In this document: positions 53,110-55,676 of the stretch, piece by piece | How positions within the stretch are numbered: the first letter of the stretch is position 1 | How the letters are laid out: every line of letters starts with the position of its first letter | NCBI GenBank assembly: GCA_020026075.1 | Contig: JAHHQZ010000009.1 | Span: 1-55,676, forward strand | Length of the DNA: 55,676 bases | DNA from: Actinobacillus sp. | GTDB lineage: Bacteria; Pseudomonadota; Gammaproteobacteria; Enterobacterales; Pasteurellaceae | Direction of reading: 5' to 3' | Made by a program: the position numbers and the translations under genes | The notes under the pieces: generated by a model | What the model was told of the DNA's origin: nothing | The model's input: only the letters and a program-made list of their open reading frames with translations | Databases searched by the model: none

Positions 53110-53241
53110 ATCAGCAGTAGCACCGCCAGTATGAGTGTTTATGAATAAAACGGTCAACTTTTTCCCAAAATAAGGTCTGGTGAATGTAAGAACCGAAACT
53201 TTATCTGGCTTAACGGTAGCACTGGCGGTGCTACTGCTGAT
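53110..53241. repeat. 21-bp perfect inverted repeat in a decayed intergenic region
   Basis: The arms at 53110-53130 and 53221-53241 (ATCAGCAGTAGCACCGCCAG, plus T, and its complement) are 90 bases apart. The 300 bases between cls and deoD hold no intact gene. A 28-codon open end (VQAVIDVNVMENPSYRVMLN, then N and TAA, ending near 53331) looks like real protein and is followed by a strong terminator, so this may be the remains of a deleted gene. Confidence 0.7.
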
Positions 53242-53360
53242 GTTTGACGACCAGCTTATTGAAAAGTGTACAGGCAGTGATTGACGTGAATGTGATGGAA
53301 AATCCAAGCTACCGTGTAATGTTAAACAACTAAGGTTAAACAAAATATTTCTCGCATAAG

Positions 53361-53398
53361 AAAAGGGCTAATCCAGTTACTTGGATTAGCCCTTTTTT
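53361..53398. terminator. Strong terminator before the deoD stop, probably bidirectional
   Basis: AAAAGGGCTAATCCA / TGGATTAGCCCTTTT, 15-bp perfect stem with a 6-base loop and T6 to the right. deoD (minus) ends 18 bases away. Confidence 0.9.
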
Positions 53399-53415
53399 AA
53401 TGGGTTAAACGAAGA

Positions 53416-54141
53416 TTATTGTTCGTTTAATTCATCGCCGATAAGAACTGAGTCAAGAGCGATTTCGATCATTTCGTTGAAAGTGTATTGACGTTCTTCC
53501 GCTGTGGTTTGTTCACCAGTACGGATATGGTCAGAAACAGTACAGATACAAAGAGCTTTTGCACCATATTCTGCCGCAACAGCATAAATACCCGCCGCTT
53601 CCATTTCAACACCTAAAATGCCGTATTTTTCCATTACGTCAAACATTTGTGGATCTGGTGTGTAAAATAAATCCGCAGAGAAAATGTTACCTACTTTAAC
53701 TGGTACATTTTTACGTTTAGCCGCTTCAACTGCAGCGTGAGTTAAGCCGTAATCAGCGATAGCGGCAAAGTCATTGTCTTTGAAACGTAAACGGTTCACT
53801 TTAGAATCCGTAGACGCACCAAGACCGATAACAACATCACGTACTTTCACTTTTTCGCTTACTGCACCGCAAGAACCAACACGAATAAGTTTTTTCACGC
53901 CGTAATCTTTCACTAATTCAGTAGCATAGATTGAGCAAGATGGAATCCCCATACCGTGCCCCATTACAGAAATACGGCGACCTTTGTAAGTTCCTGTAAA
54001 ACCAAGCATATTACGAACATTGGTTACTTGTTCTACGTTTTCTAAGAAGGTTTCTGCAATGTATTTTGCACGAAGTGGGTCACCTGGCATTAGTACAACA
54101 TCTGCAAAAGCACCGTCTTGGGCGTTAATGTGTGGAGTCAT
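53416..54141 (-). CDS. deoD: Purine-nucleoside phosphorylase (DeoD type)
   Basis: 241 residues. PHINAQDGAFADVVLMPGDP at the N-terminus, the phosphate-site RVGSCGA and VEMEAAGIYAVAAEYG with the base-site Glu. It splits purine nucleosides to base and ribose-1-phosphate. AGAGGAAATCATT ribosome binding site; 44 bases after deoB. Together they channel nucleosides to pentose-5-phosphate. Confidence 0.97.
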   Translation of the reverse strand: MTPHINAQDGAFADVVLMPGDPLRAKYIAETFLENVEQVTNVRNMLGFTGTYKGRRISVMGHGMGIPSCSIYATELVKDYGVKKLIRVGSCGAVSEKVKVRDVVIGLGASTDSKVNRLRFKDNDFAAIADYGLTHAAVEAAKRKNVPVKVGNIFSADLFYTPDPQMFDVMEKYGILGVEMEAAGIYAVAAEYGAKALCICTVSDHIRTGEQTTAEERQYTFNEMIEIALDSVLIGDELNEQ

Positions 54142-54185
54142 AATGATTTCCTCTTTTTAGTTAATTAAAATTTGACATAAGCACG

Positions 54186-55415
54186 TCAATTCGATGAAGA
54201 TTTTAATAGATTCTCGCCGTAATCCATTTGCGATAAATCAAAATAATGCGCAACGGTTTGAGCGACGCTGGCAAAGGTTGAGCTTGCCCCTAAAAAGCCT
54301 TTTGGTACGCCGTTACCGTACAGCATAATAGGTACAAATTCTCGTGTATGATCGCTGCCGTGCCACGTTGGATCGCAACCGTGACCTGCACTTAAAATGA
54401 GCAAATCATCATTGGTTACTGCTTTTAAAATATCTGGTAAACGGGCATCAAATTGTTCCAATAAATGGGCATAGCCTGCAACATCACGTTCGTGTCCAAA
54501 GCAGTTTAAGCCGTTTTCTAAATCCGCAACGACGATAGTGTTATCACCTGCTTTTTTCATTTCATTGATGGTTTTTTCTAATAACTCATCACAGTCGGTG
54601 GATTTAACTTTTTGCGTTAAGCCTGCCAAAATATCCGTCACTTTTCCTACACCGATCACATCACCGTTTTTTTCTTCCACCAACTTTTGTAAAACCGTTT
54701 TCGTTGGCGGCGACAAAACATAATCACGGCGATTTTCTGTGTGTATAAACTGCCCTGCTTGCTCACCCACGAAAGGACGTGCAATCACACGGCTAATATT
54801 GCTGTCATCTAATTTTTGACGTACCGCTTGGCAAAGTGCATAAAGCTTATCTAAACCGTAATAGCTTTCGTGGCAAGCGATTTGCAGCACGGAGTCCCCG
54901 ACGGTGTAAAGAATAGGCTTGCCTGTGGCGATATGTTCTTCACCAAATTGATTTAAAATGTTCTCGCCTGTACCGTGACAATTTCCGAGTATTCCTGGCA
55001 CAGCTGGCAATGCTTCAATATCAGCTAAAAGGCTTTCAGGCACGGAATTTTCTGGGTTTGGGAAGGTTTCCCATTGAAATAAAGCAGGCACACCGGCTAA
55101 CTCCCAGTAGCCTGATGTGGTGTCTTTTCCTGTGGAAATTTCGGTAGCGTAACTATAACCACCAATGAGTGTAGGATTAGGATTGAAGTGTTGAGGTAGC
55201 ATACCGCAGGCTTTTTCACAAGCAAGACCTAAGCCTAACTTCTGTAAATTCGGCACTTTTAACTCGCCGTGTCGTACCTTATTATCCGCTTTACCCTCAG
55301 CACAGGCCTGTGCAATATGGGCTAATGTATTGGCACCTTCATCGCCAAACTTGCTGGCATCTTTCGTTGCCCCAATACCTAGAGAATCTAAAATAATGAT
55401 AAACACACGTTGCAT
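54186..55415 (-). CDS. deoB: Phosphopentomutase
   Basis: 409 residues. Alkaline-phosphatase fold metal sites: LDSLGIGATKDA (Asp near 10), GKDTTSGYWE (phosphorylated Thr), DLENG and GHGCDPTWHGSDHTRE. It converts ribose-1-P or deoxyribose-1-P to the 5-phosphate. A GTG one codon upstream (55418) is a possible start; AAAGGA suits both. First gene of deoB-deoD; deoA and deoC are not here. Confidence 0.96.
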   Translation of the reverse strand: MQRVFIIILDSLGIGATKDASKFGDEGANTLAHIAQACAEGKADNKVRHGELKVPNLQKLGLGLACEKACGMLPQHFNPNPTLIGGYSYATEISTGKDTTSGYWELAGVPALFQWETFPNPENSVPESLLADIEALPAVPGILGNCHGTGENILNQFGEEHIATGKPILYTVGDSVLQIACHESYYGLDKLYALCQAVRQKLDDSNISRVIARPFVGEQAGQFIHTENRRDYVLSPPTKTVLQKLVEEKNGDVIGVGKVTDILAGLTQKVKSTDCDELLEKTINEMKKAGDNTIVVADLENGLNCFGHERDVAGYAHLLEQFDARLPDILKAVTNDDLLILSAGHGCDPTWHGSDHTREFVPIMLYGNGVPKGFLGASSTFASVAQTVAHYFDLSQMDYGENLLKSSSN

Positions 55416-55452
55416 CACGTGACCATCCTTTGTTGCATTTATGGCTTTGTCC

Positions 55453-55492
55453 TAGGCTGGAATTTTCCCATAAATTTTATAAATTACCGTGC
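55453..55492. repeat. Dispersed ATTCCRRCS element, degenerate pair
   Basis: TAGGCTGGAATTTT with a weak right arm AAATTACCGTGCC, in the deoB leader. A GTGCC / GGCAC hairpin overlaps its right end (55487-55506). Confidence 0.65.
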
Positions 55493-55518
55493 CAACAGCA
55501 CGGCACAAATAGGGGCGA

Positions 55519-55524
55519 ATTATA
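55519..55524 (-). promoter_or_regulatory. Likely -10 element of the deoB promoter
   Basis: On the minus strand GCTATAAT gives a perfect TATAAT, with T-rich TTCTTTATT at about the -35 distance. Leader of about 100 bases. No CRP or CytR site recognised. The rest of the 200-base gap to the IS end holds no gene that I see. Confidence 0.45.
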
Positions 55525-55622
55525 GCATTTGTGGCTGTAATAAAGAACCCTAACCCTATAAGCCTGCTTAGTTACTATACGTTCATAACCCAATAATTCC
55601 CATAAAAAAACACCACGCTGAG

Positions 55623-55676
55623 CTGACCTGACCCCAAAAACTTAGACTAAATTAATTTAAGGACTGGGCTCTGTAT
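55623..55676 (-). mobile_element. Right end of an IS3-family (IS150-like) element, cut by the window edge
   Basis: Exact reverse complement of the first 54-55 bases of the window: terminal repeat TGACCTGACCCCAAAAACTT, then the end of OrfB on the minus strand. The second copy of the same IS, facing the first. Confidence 0.8.

Noticed and set aside
53180..53240. Frame reading VRTETLSGLTVALAV, like the start of SulP-family transporters
   Set aside because: Too short (about 15 residues) and it overlaps the inverted repeat; chance similarity cannot be excluded.
1..55676. CRISPR array, tRNA or rRNA genes, prophage, toxin-antitoxin or defence island
   Set aside because: No direct-repeat/spacer pattern, cloverleaf or such genes were seen; the window is mostly housekeeping.

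Overview
The window is a chromosomal segment of a member of the Pasteurellaceae (Gammaproteobacteria). The proteins read as close relatives of Haemophilus and Pasteurella housekeeping proteins, several gene clusters have the order known from that family (map / erpA-UPF0231-mrcB, yqcC-truC, accD-folC, rpiA-serA, aceE-aceF-lpdA), and base composition is moderately AT-rich. I cannot name the genus. Both ends of the window are the same roughly 54-base right end of an IS3-family (IS150-like) element, in inverted orientation, so this is most likely a contig that breaks at two IS copies. No tRNA, rRNA, CRISPR or prophage was seen.

Layout. 84-4035 (minus): erpA, UPF0231, mrcB, rapZ. 4200-10149 (plus): map, glgP, an M15 peptidase, nudF, cpdA. 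10168-12374 (minus): dprA and a Nif3-like gene. 12526-16954: aspC (plus), a DUF2310 Zn-ribbon gene split by a stop codon (minus), yqcC-truC-UPF0181 and cdd (plus). 17023-20360: putP, an unannotated 450-base stretch, a broken alpha-carbonic anhydrase gene, a decayed second cdd copy and epmC. 20425-33993 (minus): a long block holding htpX, dinB, a Sel1-repeat protein, sbcB, an EamA transporter, recD, recB, folC and accD, unusually rich in recombination and repair functions. 34165-39911 (minus): a USG-1/Asd-like protein, serA, rpiA, dapE and an unrecognised secreted protein made of three Cys-paired repeats. 40187-46266 (plus): the pyruvate dehydrogenase operon. 46376-50004: cueR, prmB (minus), priC, menI, hemH (plus). 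50033-50248: IS3-family remnant. 50341-55415: an NlpC/P60 lipoprotein, an RluA-family pseudouridine synthase, cls, a decayed intergenic region, deoD and deoB.

The most striking signal is not a gene. A short motif, ATTCCRRCS (reverse complement SGYYGGAAT), occurs about 45 times by my hand count, where base composition predicts roughly 2 to 4. About half the copies lie in intergenic regions, mostly as inverted pairs around an A/T-tract spacer. About half are single copies inside ordinary conserved genes, often read in frame as Ile-Pro-Ala/Thr. The density (about 0.8 per kb), the gene-end inverted pairs, the in-gene singles and the phased A/T tracts on one side of the core are what is known of Pasteurellaceae DNA uptake signal sequences (USS). 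The two USS cores I know, AAGTGCGGT and ACAAGCGGT, are nearly absent here (one and two exact copies seen). I therefore propose, as inference, a divergent USS dialect; a REP/MITE-like family or a terminator family is the alternative. The competence gene dprA is in the window.
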